DNA of 64,000 nucleotides from Streptomyces sp. 6-11-2 (GTDB lineage: Bacteria; Actinomycetota; Actinomycetes; Streptomycetales; Streptomycetaceae), in assembly GCF_006540305.1 (NCBI RefSeq), contig NZ_BJOR01000001.1, forward strand, positions 6,510,001 to 6,574,000, written 5' to 3'. The notes under the pieces are model-generated. The model was given only the letters and a program-made list of their open reading frames with translations, searched no databases and was not told where the DNA came from. Positions 7,016 through 15,177 of this stretch are shown piece after piece. Both the position numbers and the translations under genes were made by a program. Every line of letters starts with the position of its first letter. Position 1 is the first letter of the stretch.

Positions 7016-8536
7016 ATGTCAGCTGCGATTCCGGAACGACCAACCGCTGCGGAGGCGGGCGGCGGCACACCTATTGTGGTGCGGCTGCTGGTGCTGGCCA
7101 CGTTCGTGGTGATCCTCAACGAGACCATCATGATCAACGCGATCCCGCGGCTGATGGATTCATTGCACATCACCGAGCAGTCGGCGCAATGGTTGTCCAC
7201 CGCGTTCATGCTCACCATGGCTGCGGTGATTCCGGTCACGGGATGGTTCTTGCAGCGGGTCACTACCCGGCGGGCGTACGCCTTTGCGATGGGCACCTTC
7301 CTCGTGGGTACCGTCGTGTCGGCCGTCGCCCCGGCCTTCGCGGTGCTACTGGCGGGCCGTGTCGTGCAGGCCGCAGGCACGGCCGTGATGATGCCGCTGT
7401 TGATGACCACGTTGATGACCGTGGTGCCTGCGCAGAACCGGGGCAAGGTGATGGGCAACGTCACCCTGGCGATGTCGGTGGCCCCCGCGCTCGGGCCCGC
7501 CGTGTCCGGGGTCATCCTGCAGGCCGGCTCCTGGCGGCTGCTGTTCGTGGTCGTGCTGCCGATCGCGGCCGGGGTGACCCTGTTCGGGCTGCGCAAGCTG
7601 GAGAACGTCGGTGAGCAGCAGGCGAGTTCCATCGACTGGTTCAGCGTCTGCGTCGCGGCGCTCGGCTTCGGCGGGCTGGTGTACGGCCTGAGCCTGGTCG
7701 GTGAGAGCGACCGCAGGACGCTCGGCATCGGCATCGCCGCCGCCGGTATCGCGGCCATCGCGGTTTTCGCGCTCCGCCAGCTCAGGCTGCAGCGCGACGG
7801 TACGCCGCTGATGGACCTGCGCACCCTCCGGTACGGCACCTTCACCCTGTCCCTGGCCCTGATGGCCATCGGCTTCCTGACGATGCTCGGCTCGATGATT
7901 CTGCTGCCGCTGTATCTGCAGAACGTGCGCGGCCTCAGCCCGCTCGAAACCGGCCTGCTGGTCATGCCAGGTGGTCTGGTCATGGGCCTGCTGGGACCGA
8001 CCGTCGGAAAGGCGTTCGACCGGTTCGGCAGCCGGACGCTGGTGCTGCCCGGCTCGATCGGCATCGCGCTCGCCCTCGCCGGATACGCACAGATTGGATT
8101 GACGACGCCGTACTGGCAGATTCTGGGTCTGCACGTGCTGCTGATGGTGGGCCTGGCGGCGACGTTCACCCCGGTCTTCGCCCTCGGCATGGGCGCGCTG
8201 CCCTCGCACTTGTACTCCCATGGCAGCTCGATTCTCGGAACGCTGCAGCAGGTCGCCGCGGCGTTCGGCACCGCGCTGATGGTGACCGTGATGTCGTCGC
8301 GCACCATCAGCCAGATCGCCGATGGTGTCGCCGCCGTGCCCGCCCAGGTGAGCGGTATGAAACTGGGCTTCGGCGTCGCGGCAGCCCTCGCCGTGGTGAC
8401 GATCGCGATCGCGGCGAAACTGCCGCAGCGCGTCGCGGGCACCGACACCCCCGCCGATGCCCTCGCCGATGCCGACGCGGGCCCGCCCGCGGACGGGAAT
8501 CCCGACCTCGGTGAGCGGGGCACCGTCAAGGCGTAG
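7016..8536 (+). CDS. DHA2-type MFS multidrug efflux transporter (EmrB/QacA family)
   Basis: This 506-residue integral membrane protein starts at ATG 7016 with GTGAGG upstream. About 14 hydrophobic segments can be counted, from VVRLLVLATFVVILNETIM to the last span around LAVVTIAIAAKL. An ETIMINAIP segment in the first helix corresponds to DHA2 motif D1, and ALGPAVSGVIL matches motif C of drug:proton antiporters. It probably exports a toxic compound using the proton gradient. It stands alone, with a PIG-L remnant upstream and a solute-binding-protein remnant downstream and no adjacent regulator, so its substrate cannot be inferred. Confidence 0.88.
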   Translation: MSAAIPERPTAAEAGGGTPIVVRLLVLATFVVILNETIMINAIPRLMDSLHITEQSAQWLSTAFMLTMAAVIPVTGWFLQRVTTRRAYAFAMGTFLVGTVVSAVAPAFAVLLAGRVVQAAGTAVMMPLLMTTLMTVVPAQNRGKVMGNVTLAMSVAPALGPAVSGVILQAGSWRLLFVVVLPIAAGVTLFGLRKLENVGEQQASSIDWFSVCVAALGFGGLVYGLSLVGESDRRTLGIGIAAAGIAAIAVFALRQLRLQRDGTPLMDLRTLRYGTFTLSLALMAIGFLTMLGSMILLPLYLQNVRGLSPLETGLLVMPGGLVMGLLGPTVGKAFDRFGSRTLVLPGSIGIALALAGYAQIGLTTPYWQILGLHVLLMVGLAATFTPVFALGMGALPSHLYSHGSSILGTLQQVAAAFGTALMVTVMSSRTISQIADGVAAVPAQVSGMKLGFGVAAALAVVTIAIAAKLPQRVAGTDTPADALADADAGPPADGNPDLGERGTVKA

Positions 8537-8657
8537 AGGTCCTGACCTATCCCCTCCGACTGCGCACCGATCGCGCTGCCACCCGGCGACAACGTCCGGG
8601 CGGGAGCGCGGTCGTATTCAGCGCCGGCTCATGACCGCGAACCGGCCAGGACGTTCA

Positions 8658-8960
8658 CGCAAGGCCAGGCAGCGATGCCCACCCGCCTGGGGCGAGCTGC
8701 TTGTTCTTCTCGACCTTGGGGATCGCGAGGGAGCTGCCGCCGTTCTCCGCGCTGTCGATGCCGCCCTTCTTCCACTGCGGCAGTGCGCGACGCGCCGGTC
8801 GCCTGCGGCGGACTTGACGCCCGAGGTGCAGCTCGCGGGCATACGGGCGCCCATAGTGAGCGTGTCGATGCTGCCGGGATTGGGATGTGGCCAGCCCTTG
8901 ATGGCGTTGACAACGAGCCCGCCCCACGAGGTCCTTGTTCGACCTTCATGGCTACGGACA
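8658..8960 (-). pseudogene. Degenerate sugar ABC transporter solute-binding protein remnant
   Basis: Two minus-strand frames carry pieces of one protein. One has SGVKSAAGDRRVA, and the other, after a frame change, has LPQWKKGGIDSAENGGSSLA followed by IPKVEKNKQLA. This order matches the WRVAPLPQW...GGSS...SKNK stretch of Streptomyces carbohydrate-binding lipoproteins. No start, lipobox or long frame survives. The rest of 8537-9168 holds nothing else recognisable. Confidence 0.45.
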
Positions 8961-9168
8961 ACCCCAACCGCCAGGTACGTCTGTCGTTCCTCGGATAGTT
9001 CCGGCGCTCCGCATCGCCGTCGCTCCCGCCTGACGCCCCGCATCGCCGCCGTCCCCGGCCGGCGCCCCGCCGTAGTCGGTACCAGGGGCGCTGTGCGCCC
9101 GCAGCCGCCCGTTGTCAGTGGCCCCTGCCAGGATGGCGGTGTATTCCACAGAACGGGAGCAGCAGCGC

Positions 9169-10728
9169 ATGGTCGAGCAGACGGCCCGCCGCATGGCCGA
9201 ACAGATCGTCGGGAACGCGCCGGAGGGATGGACCCGGGCCGTGCTCTCCGGCCACGCGGGCCGCGGCGGTACCGGGATCACGGGCGGCTACATCGTCCCC
9301 GGGCCGCGTACTCCCATGGGGCTGCCCCGGATGCACTCCCGGCTGGCGGAACTCGCGGAGGCGGTGCGCGACGACCGCGGCTGGGATCCCGTCAGCTGGG
9401 AGGTGGACTGCCGGCCCTCCGGCGAGTACCGGCTCGTCGTGTTCACGGACTCCGTCGGCCGCGTGTCCGGACCGGGAGGCGGTTACGAGATAGTCCTGGA
9501 CCCCGACCACCGCCTGCCACAGCCGGGCACGCGCCAGCAGGCGGGCACGGCCGCCCCCGCGGGCGATCCGGAACTGGCAGCGGCGACGTTCCGCGCCTAC
9601 CTCGAGCGGCGTGCCGCCGTCCTCGGACACGCCGAGGAACTGCCCCCGCCCGTCACCGAGGCCGCGCTCGACGACGCCGAACGCCGTATCGGCCGCCCGC
9701 TGCCCGCCGACCTGCGCGCGCTGTACCTGATCGCCGACGGGGACGGCATCGGGTACCGGCACCGCTACCTGATCGAGAACTACGCCTGGCTGCCGCTGGC
9801 GAGCCTGGTCGGCGAGTACACCGACTCACGCGAGTGGCAGGACCGTCCCTGGTTCGGCTGGGACCTGGAATGGGACGCCGTGGTGTTCGACACCGCCCCC
9901 GCAGAGACCGTCCGCCGCTGCGGAGGCCACCCCGGCTGGATCCGCTTCGCCAGCGGCGAGGACGGCAACTACCTCGCCGTGGACGTGTCGCCCGCCCGTG
10001 ACGGCCGGCCCGGCCAGGTCATCGCCACAGGCCGTGACTACGACGACGGCCCCGTGTACGCCGCCGACTCCCTCACCTCGCTGCTCCGGCAGCACCTGGA
10101 ACTGCTGGAGCAGGGCGCCTACGAGACGGACGACGACCACATCTCCCTGCGCCGGCCCGGCTGCGACAACGGCACCCGGCAGATCATCGGCGGTATCCCC
10201 GAAGAGGTTCCGCCCACCCTCCAGGCCATCCACGTCAACGACGCCACCGGCACCGTCGACCTCGGCCCGCTCACCGCCGCCCCCGGTCTGCGCCGCCTGC
10301 ACCTCAACCGCTCCACCACCGCCGACCTGACGCCCCTGCGCGACCTGCCGGTCGAGTCCGTCCGCGTCAGCCTCGCCGGCGGCGACCTCACCGCGCTGGC
10401 GGGTCACCCCCACCTCGCGTCGCTCGACCTGAACACCGCCGCTCCGGCCGACCTCACGCCCCTGAGCAGCGCCCCCAACCTGCACGGCCTGGACCTCTCC
10501 GGCGCCGGGAAAGCCGACCTGACCGTCCTCGCCGACCTCGTGAACCTGCGCTACCTCGCGCTTGGCCGCCGGCAGTGGACCACGTTGCTCGACCACGGCA
10601 AGGTCCCACCCGCGCTGGCCGCCGTCCGCCTTGCCGGAGACGACGTCACCTTCGACGACGCCCTCGCCCTGGCCTCCCGTGTCGGCCTGGACACCGGCGA
10701 CGCGCTCCGCGTCGCCGGCAGCCTCTGA
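9169..10728 (+). CDS. SUKH (SMI1/KNR4) domain protein with leucine-rich-type repeats
   Basis: Start ATG 9169 is favoured because GGGAG lies 10 bases upstream; ATG 9133 would add 12 residues. The 519-residue product has three parts. Residues 1-120 resemble immunity-type alpha/beta domains (GWDPVSWEVDCRPSGEYRLV). Residues about 165-315 form a SUKH domain (AALDDAERRIGRPLPADLRALY, WFGWDLEWDAVVFD). Residues about 365-465 carry degenerate LRR-like repeats such as LTALAGHPHLASLDLN and LTPLSSAPNLHGLDLS. SUKH proteins commonly neutralise polymorphic toxins, but no toxin gene is adjacent. It lies 27 bp before an IS256 element, which may have replaced a former partner. Confidence 0.75.
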   Translation: MVEQTARRMAEQIVGNAPEGWTRAVLSGHAGRGGTGITGGYIVPGPRTPMGLPRMHSRLAELAEAVRDDRGWDPVSWEVDCRPSGEYRLVVFTDSVGRVSGPGGGYEIVLDPDHRLPQPGTRQQAGTAAPAGDPELAAATFRAYLERRAAVLGHAEELPPPVTEAALDDAERRIGRPLPADLRALYLIADGDGIGYRHRYLIENYAWLPLASLVGEYTDSREWQDRPWFGWDLEWDAVVFDTAPAETVRRCGGHPGWIRFASGEDGNYLAVDVSPARDGRPGQVIATGRDYDDGPVYAADSLTSLLRQHLELLEQGAYETDDDHISLRRPGCDNGTRQIIGGIPEEVPPTLQAIHVNDATGTVDLGPLTAAPGLRRLHLNRSTTADLTPLRDLPVESVRVSLAGGDLTALAGHPHLASLDLNTAAPADLTPLSSAPNLHGLDLSGAGKADLTVLADLVNLRYLALGRRQWTTLLDHGKVPPALAAVRLAGDDVTFDDALALASRVGLDTGDALRVAGSL

Positions 10729-10756
10729 ACAGTCGCGGGAAGCGGGACCGGGTCTA

Positions 10757-12216
10757 TCAGGAATTAGGTGTGATTCGTCTGTTTGGCCTACGAGTTGTTC
10801 GGTGGGCTGTTCGGCCTACACTCTTCCGGCGGTGAGCCGGCCGTCGAAGAGGACGTCGAACTCGTTGAGAGCGGACTTCCAGCGGTTGTTCCAGCGCTGG
10901 CGGCCGCGGCCGGTGGGGTCGAGGGCGATGGTGGCAAGGTAGAGGCGTTTGAGGGCGGCCTGCTCGTTGGGGAAGTGCCCGCAGGCCTGGGCCGCCCGCC
11001 GGTAGCGGGCATTGAGGGACTCGATCGCGTTGGTGGTGTAGACGACCTGCCGGATCGCGTCGGGCAGGCCGAGGAAGGGCACGAACTCGCTCCAGGCCCG
11101 TTCCCAGGTTCCCGCGATCGACGGGTAGCGCTTGCCCCAGGTGGCGTCGAAGTCGGCCAGCCGTGCACGGGCCTCTTCCTCGTTGACGGCGGTGTAGACG
11201 GGCTTGAGGTCGCGGGCGACGTCGGCCCAGTCGCGGCGGGAGGCATAGCGCAGGCTGGCGCGGATGAGGTGGACCACGCAGGTCTGCACGACGGTCTGGG
11301 GCCAGACGGTGTTCACCGCGTCGGGCAGGGCGCTCAGTCCGTCGCAGACCAGCATGAGCACGTCCCGGACGCCTCTGTTCTTGATTTCGGTCAGGACGGT
11401 CTGCCAGTACTTGGCGCCTTCCCCTCCGTTCCCGGCCCATAGGCCGAGGATCTCGCGGTAGCCGTCGGTGGTGACCGCGATGGCCACGTAGATGGGCCGG
11501 TTGGCGACGTGACCGTCCCTGATCTTGACGTGCACGGCGTCGATGAAGACGACCGGGTAGACCGGATCGAGGGGGCGGGTGCGCCATTCCGCCATCGATT
11601 CCAGGGCCTTGTCGGTGATCGTGGAGATGGTCTCCTTCGTGGTCGTCATTCCGTACGTCTGGGCGAGGTGGGAGACAATCTCGCCCGAGGTCAGGCCTTT
11701 CGCGGTCAGCGAGATCACCAGGTCGTCCAGCGCGCCGGTGCGGCGGGCGTACACGGGCAGCATCCGGGGCCGGAAGGTACCCAGCCGGTCCCTGGGGACC
11801 TGCACCGTCACGGCGCCGACCTCCGTCATCACCTTCTTGGCCCGGTAGCCGTTGCGCATGTTGCCGCCCGAGCGAGATCCGCGCCCGCCGACCCGGCCGG
11901 CCTCGGCGGCCAGGTGCTCGTCCATCTCGGCCTCCAGGGCGGCCTGCATCAGATGCTGGGCCAGTTCGGGCAGCAGCCCGCCCTCGCCCATCAGTCTCAG
12001 CCCCTCCCCGCGGACCTTCTCGGCCGCGAGCGCGGCCAGCTCCTCCAGCAGTTCGCTGGACAGACCGTTCGGCGACACCGGCATCGACTTCACGTCGGCA
12101 CCCTGGACACTGCCGTCGGCCACGGCAAGCGACACGCTGCCCAGGGTCTCGATCCGGTGATCCGTCGTCGTACTCATCAGGTGACTCCTTCGGGGAAGAT
12201 CACACCTGATTCATGA
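10757..12216 (-). mobile_element. Second IS256-family insertion sequence
   Basis: The element is about 1.46 kb around a full-length transposase. Its ends carry the imperfect inverted repeat CAGGAATTAGGTGTGAT (10758-10774) against the complement of 12199-12215; 15 of 17 positions match. No clear target duplication is seen. It is unrelated in repeat sequence to the element at 4251-6171 and has no passenger gene. Confidence 0.75.
10816..12177 (-). CDS. IS256-family (Mutator-type) transposase
   Basis: This 453-residue protein starts at ATG 12177 behind GAAGGAG. The catalytic triad is visible: Asp in VVFIDAVHVKIRDGHV, Asp in LMLVCDGLSALPDAVN with TCVVHLIR after it, and Glu in TTNAIESLNARYRR. The residues between (NRPIYVAIAVTTDGYREILG) follow the family pattern. 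It is full length and probably functional. It shows only family-level resemblance to the transposase at 4398, so the two elements arrived independently. Confidence 0.92.
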   Translation of the reverse strand: MSTTTDHRIETLGSVSLAVADGSVQGADVKSMPVSPNGLSSELLEELAALAAEKVRGEGLRLMGEGGLLPELAQHLMQAALEAEMDEHLAAEAGRVGGRGSRSGGNMRNGYRAKKVMTEVGAVTVQVPRDRLGTFRPRMLPVYARRTGALDDLVISLTAKGLTSGEIVSHLAQTYGMTTTKETISTITDKALESMAEWRTRPLDPVYPVVFIDAVHVKIRDGHVANRPIYVAIAVTTDGYREILGLWAGNGGEGAKYWQTVLTEIKNRGVRDVLMLVCDGLSALPDAVNTVWPQTVVQTCVVHLIRASLRYASRRDWADVARDLKPVYTAVNEEEARARLADFDATWGKRYPSIAGTWERAWSEFVPFLGLPDAIRQVVYTTNAIESLNARYRRAAQACGHFPNEQAALKRLYLATIALDPTGRGRQRWNNRWKSALNEFDVLFDGRLTAGRV

Positions 12217-12253
12217 CACTCCCGCGGGACCAGGAAGACGGGGCAGGGGTATC

Positions 12254-12994
12254 TCAGGACGGCTTGCGCCACACGGAGATGTGCTTCGGGGAGTCCTCGG
12301 CGAACGGCGCCCCGTCCCAGTCGGCGACGCGCCGTTCCGGTTCGAGTCCCGCGATCCGCGCCATGAGGTCGAGTTCCGCCGGCCACGCGTACCGGTGCCG
12401 GGAGCCGGTGCGGCGGTAACGGCCGTCCTCGCCGTCACGGCTGAAGTGGTGCGAGACGAGGATCTGCTCGACGAGGTCGAAGGTGTCGAAGCCGAGGTGC
12501 CGGTCGGAGACGTCGAACGGCACCGCGATCTGCCCGGGTGGCAGGAACCGCAGCGGCGGCACGCCCAGCTCGATGACGAACCGGCCGCCGGGCGACAGAT
12601 GGCGTGCGGCGTTGCGGAAGCACTCGACCTGCTCGTCCTGGGTGAGCAGGTTCGTGATCGTGTTGTAGACGAGGTAGACCAGGCTGAACTCGCCGGGGAC
12701 GGTGGTCGTGGCCATGTCCCCGAGGGCGACCGGGAGCCTGTCCTCGTCGATCTTGCGCCGCAGGACCGCCGCCATGTGCTCGGACAGTTCGATGCCCACC
12801 ACGTGCACGCCGCGTTCCCGGAGCGGGACGCCGACCCGCCCGGTCCCGATGGCGAACTCCAACGCCCGCCCGTCACCGGCGAGTTCGGCGAGGAAGTCGA
12901 GAGTCGGCCCGAGGAAGGCGGCCGAGGACCTCTCAGCCTCCCCGGCGTCGTAGCGTTCGGCGGTTTCGCGGCTCCACAGTTCGCTGCTCGTCAC
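12254..12994 (-). CDS. Class I SAM-dependent methyltransferase
   Basis: This 246-residue protein is taken from GTG 12994 (SSELWSRETAERYDAG); the open frame continues 14 codons upstream. Rossmann motif I is ALEFAIGTGRVGVPL (about residues 45-60), followed by the acidic VVGIELSEHM, and ALGDMATTTVPGEF and LSPGGRFVIELGVPPL fit the later motifs. Substrate is unknown; small-molecule methylation is likely. It lies just downstream of the IS256 element and is transcribed towards it, with only 37 bp between its stop and the element end. No operon partner is evident. Confidence 0.85.
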   Translation of the reverse strand: MTSSELWSRETAERYDAGEAERSSAAFLGPTLDFLAELAGDGRALEFAIGTGRVGVPLRERGVHVVGIELSEHMAAVLRRKIDEDRLPVALGDMATTTVPGEFSLVYLVYNTITNLLTQDEQVECFRNAARHLSPGGRFVIELGVPPLRFLPPGQIAVPFDVSDRHLGFDTFDLVEQILVSHHFSRDGEDGRYRRTGSRHRYAWPAELDLMARIAGLEPERRVADWDGAPFAEDSPKHISVWRKPS

Positions 12995-13064
12995 GGGGGC
13001 CACTTTGCCGGGCGGGGCGGGACGCCGTCCACGCATTTCCCCGCCACCGGCCTCCGTCGGCAGG

Positions 13065-13475
13065 TCAGTGGCCCGGCGCCTGCTCCGCGTCCTCCTCGGC
13101 GCGTTCGGCGGCGCGCTGCTTCAGGCGTGCCGTCTCCTTGCGCACCTCGGCCTGCGTGGCGCGCTCCTTCTCCAGCCACTCGGGCTGCTCCTGCTTCAGC
13201 GCCTCGATCTGCTCGGTGGTCAGGGCCTCGGTGACCCCGCCGCGCGCAAGACCGGAGATGGACACCCCCAGCTTGGCCGCGACCACCGGGCGCGGGTGGG
13301 GGCCGTCGCGTCGCAGCTCCCGCAGCCACTCGGGCGGATCGGCCTGGAGCTCGTTGAGCTCGGCACGCGAGACGACGCCCTCCTGGAACTCGGCGGGCGT
13401 GGCGGGGAGGTACACACCCAGCTTCTTCGCCGCGGTGGCGGGCTTCATCGTCTGGGCGGTCTGGTGCGACTTCAT
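13065..13475 (-). CDS. DUF5997 family protein
   Basis: This 136-residue protein starts at ATG 13475 (MKSHQTAQTMKPATAAKKLG), the usual family start. It has a conserved N-terminal part with KLGVYLPATPAEFQEGVVSR and PPEWLRELRRDGPHPRPVVA. A segment AAKLGVSISGLARGGVTEAL resembles a helix-turn-helix, and a charged helical tail ends EKERATQAEVRKETARLKQR. It is divergent from an HTH-less LysR-like gene starting 59 bp away; this pairing recurs in streptomycetes to my knowledge. A DNA-binding role is plausible but unproven. Confidence 0.8.
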   Translation of the reverse strand: MKSHQTAQTMKPATAAKKLGVYLPATPAEFQEGVVSRAELNELQADPPEWLRELRRDGPHPRPVVAAKLGVSISGLARGGVTEALTTEQIEALKQEQPEWLEKERATQAEVRKETARLKQRAAERAEEDAEQAPGH

Positions 13476-13533
13476 GGTGTCCAGACTATCGACCGCGGAC
13501 GAGGGGGCCGACCACGCCGGGTAACCTGGCGGC

Positions 13534-14406
13534 GTGACCGGCTCGGATGCATCTGCCTCGTTCCGGCTCGCGTACGTCCCCGGGGCGACGCCCGCCAAGT
13601 GGGTGCGCATCTGGAACGAGCGCCTGCCGGACGTCCCCCTCGACCTCGTCCAGGTTCCGGCCGCCGAGGCGGCCGAGGTGCTGCGCGGTGGCGCGGCGGA
13701 CGCGGGGATCGTACGCCTGCCGGTGGACCGTACGTACTTCAGCGCCATCCCCCTCTACAGCGAGACCACGGTGGTGATCGTCCCCAAGGACCACCTGGTG
13801 ACCGCCGTGGACGAGGTGTCCGTGGCGGACCTGGCCGACGAGGTCGTCCTCCACCCGCTCGACGACGTCCTCGGCTGGGAACGGCCACCCGGCGAGGAGG
13901 CCTTCGAGCGCCCCGCCACCACGGGTGACGCCGTGGAGCTGGTGGCGGCCGGAATCGGGCTGCTCGTCGTGCCCCAGTCGCTGGCCCGCCTCCACCACCG
14001 CAGGGACCTCACCTACCGGCCGGTGACCGATGCCCCGCAGTCGAGCATCGCGCTGTGCTGGCCGGAGGAGGCGCACACCGACCTGGTGGAGCACTTCATC
14101 GGGATCGTCCGCGGCCGGACCGTGAACAGCACCCGGGGCCGCACCCAGGCCCAGCCCGAGGAGCAGTCCCGGAGCAAGGACCGCCGTGCAGGGGCGGCGG
14201 AAACCCGCCGCAAGCCCGCTGCCGGCGGAAAGGCCGGCGGAAAGACGGGCGGCAAGGCGGACGGCCGTACGGGCCAGGCGTCGGGCCACTCCGGCCGGGC
14301 GACCGGCCGTGCGGGCGGCTCCGCGGCCCGCAACCGGCGCGGCGGCTCCGGCGGCTCGGGCGGCGGCAGGAGCGGCGGACGGGGCAGGCCGGGCCGCGGG
14401 GCGTAG
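13534..14406 (+). CDS. LysR-type substrate-binding domain protein without HTH, basic Gly/Arg-rich tail
   Basis: This 290-residue product starts at GTG 13534. Residues 1-195 form a LysR-type effector-binding domain: FRLAYVPGATPAKWVRIWNE, GGAADAGIVRLPVD, PLYSETTVVIVPKDHLV and GDAVELVAAGIGLLVVPQSL. The winged-helix DNA-binding domain that normally precedes it is missing, and there is no room for it upstream. Residues 200-290 are a Lys/Arg/Gly-rich, probably disordered tail with repeats like GGKAGGKTGGKADG, which could bind nucleic acid non-specifically. It may work with the divergent DUF5997 protein as a split regulator; that is inference. Confidence 0.8.
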   Translation: MTGSDASASFRLAYVPGATPAKWVRIWNERLPDVPLDLVQVPAAEAAEVLRGGAADAGIVRLPVDRTYFSAIPLYSETTVVIVPKDHLVTAVDEVSVADLADEVVLHPLDDVLGWERPPGEEAFERPATTGDAVELVAAGIGLLVVPQSLARLHHRRDLTYRPVTDAPQSSIALCWPEEAHTDLVEHFIGIVRGRTVNSTRGRTQAQPEEQSRSKDRRAGAAETRRKPAAGGKAGGKTGGKADGRTGQASGHSGRATGRAGGSAARNRRGGSGGSGGGRSGGRGRPGRGA

Positions 14407-14416
14407 CCGCCCCGCG

Positions 14417-14893
14417 TCACTTCCGCGCGCTGCGGCCGATCGACTCCACCAGCGGCAGCAGCCGGTACGGGACACGTTCGCGCAACGCCACCTCCGTGCG
14501 GGTGCGGACCACGCCCGGCAGGCTGATGAGCTTCTGGATGACGTCCTCCAGATGGGCGTTGTCGCGTGCCACGACACGGGTGAGCAGGTCGCCTCCGCCC
14601 GTGATCGAGAACGCCTCGACGATCTCCGGTACGGCGGCCAGCGCGTCCCCGACGTCGTCCAGGTGCCCCTGGGTGACCTCGATGTGCACGAACGCCAGGA
14701 CCGGGTGGCCGAGCGCGACGGGGGAGAGGGCGGGACCCGTGCCGGTGATCACGCCGTCCCGTTCGAGGCGGTCGAGGCGGGCCTGGAGCGTGCCCCGGGC
14801 GACACCGAGCACGCGGGCGCACTCCCGCACGCTGGTGCGCGGCTGTTCCAGAAGCAGCCGCAGGATGCGGGTGTCGAGTTCGTCCACGGCCAT
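14417..14893 (-). CDS. Lrp/AsnC family transcriptional regulator
   Basis: This 158-residue protein is taken from ATG 14893 (MAVDELDTRILRLLLEQPRT); the open frame extends upstream without family character. The N-terminal HTH (residues 1-60, SVRECARVLGVARGTLQARL) is followed by an RAM ligand domain (VLAFVHIEVTQGHLDDVGDAL, VEAFSITGGGDLLTRVVARD). Such proteins form octamers and sense amino acids. Three CCAATGG-type boxes lie in the divergent region before the FUSC gene at 15178, suggesting control of itself and of that transporter. Confidence 0.87.
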   Translation of the reverse strand: MAVDELDTRILRLLLEQPRTSVRECARVLGVARGTLQARLDRLERDGVITGTGPALSPVALGHPVLAFVHIEVTQGHLDDVGDALAAVPEIVEAFSITGGGDLLTRVVARDNAHLEDVIQKLISLPGVVRTRTEVALRERVPYRLLPLVESIGRSARK

Positions 14894-14938
14894 GACGACG
14901 CGGGTCTCCTCCCAAGTCGGTGATCGCCCCTGACTGTA

Positions 14939-15034
14939 CCAATGGCTCACCGGGACGCCGTCCGGATGGGCCAGGTGTCGTAGTCCATTGGCTCTCCGCC
15001 TGCACGTCGACGAGATGTCCGAATGTGCCAATGG
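14939..15034. promoter_or_regulatory. Three phased CCAATGG/CCATTGG boxes, probable Lrp operator array
   Basis: CCAATGG at 14939-14945, its inverse CCATTGG at 14985-14991, and CCAATGG at 15028-15034 lie between the divergent lrp-like and FUSC genes. Spacing of 46 and 43 bp is about four helical turns, which fits wrapping around an Lrp octamer. Each box is followed by a pyrimidine-rich triplet. Confidence 0.5.
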
Positions 15035-15177
15035 CCCAGCGCTGTCCGGTTCGCTTGAGCCAGGGGCGCCGGTGATGCTCTCATGGACACGTCGATGGCG
15101 CTGCGGATCTCCGCGGCGCCTTTCTCATGCCGGTGTCGCCCGGCGATCCAGGTGTCTTCCACGGGGGGCGGTAAGCA

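Noticed and set aside
4251..12216. Idea that the two IS256-family elements form a composite transposon
   Set aside because: Their transposases and terminal repeats are different, and no joint target duplication is seen.
12254..13036. Longer start for the methyltransferase at 13036
   Set aside because: The extra 14 residues are Arg/Pro-rich and precede a GTG that begins the conserved SSELWSRETAERYD start.
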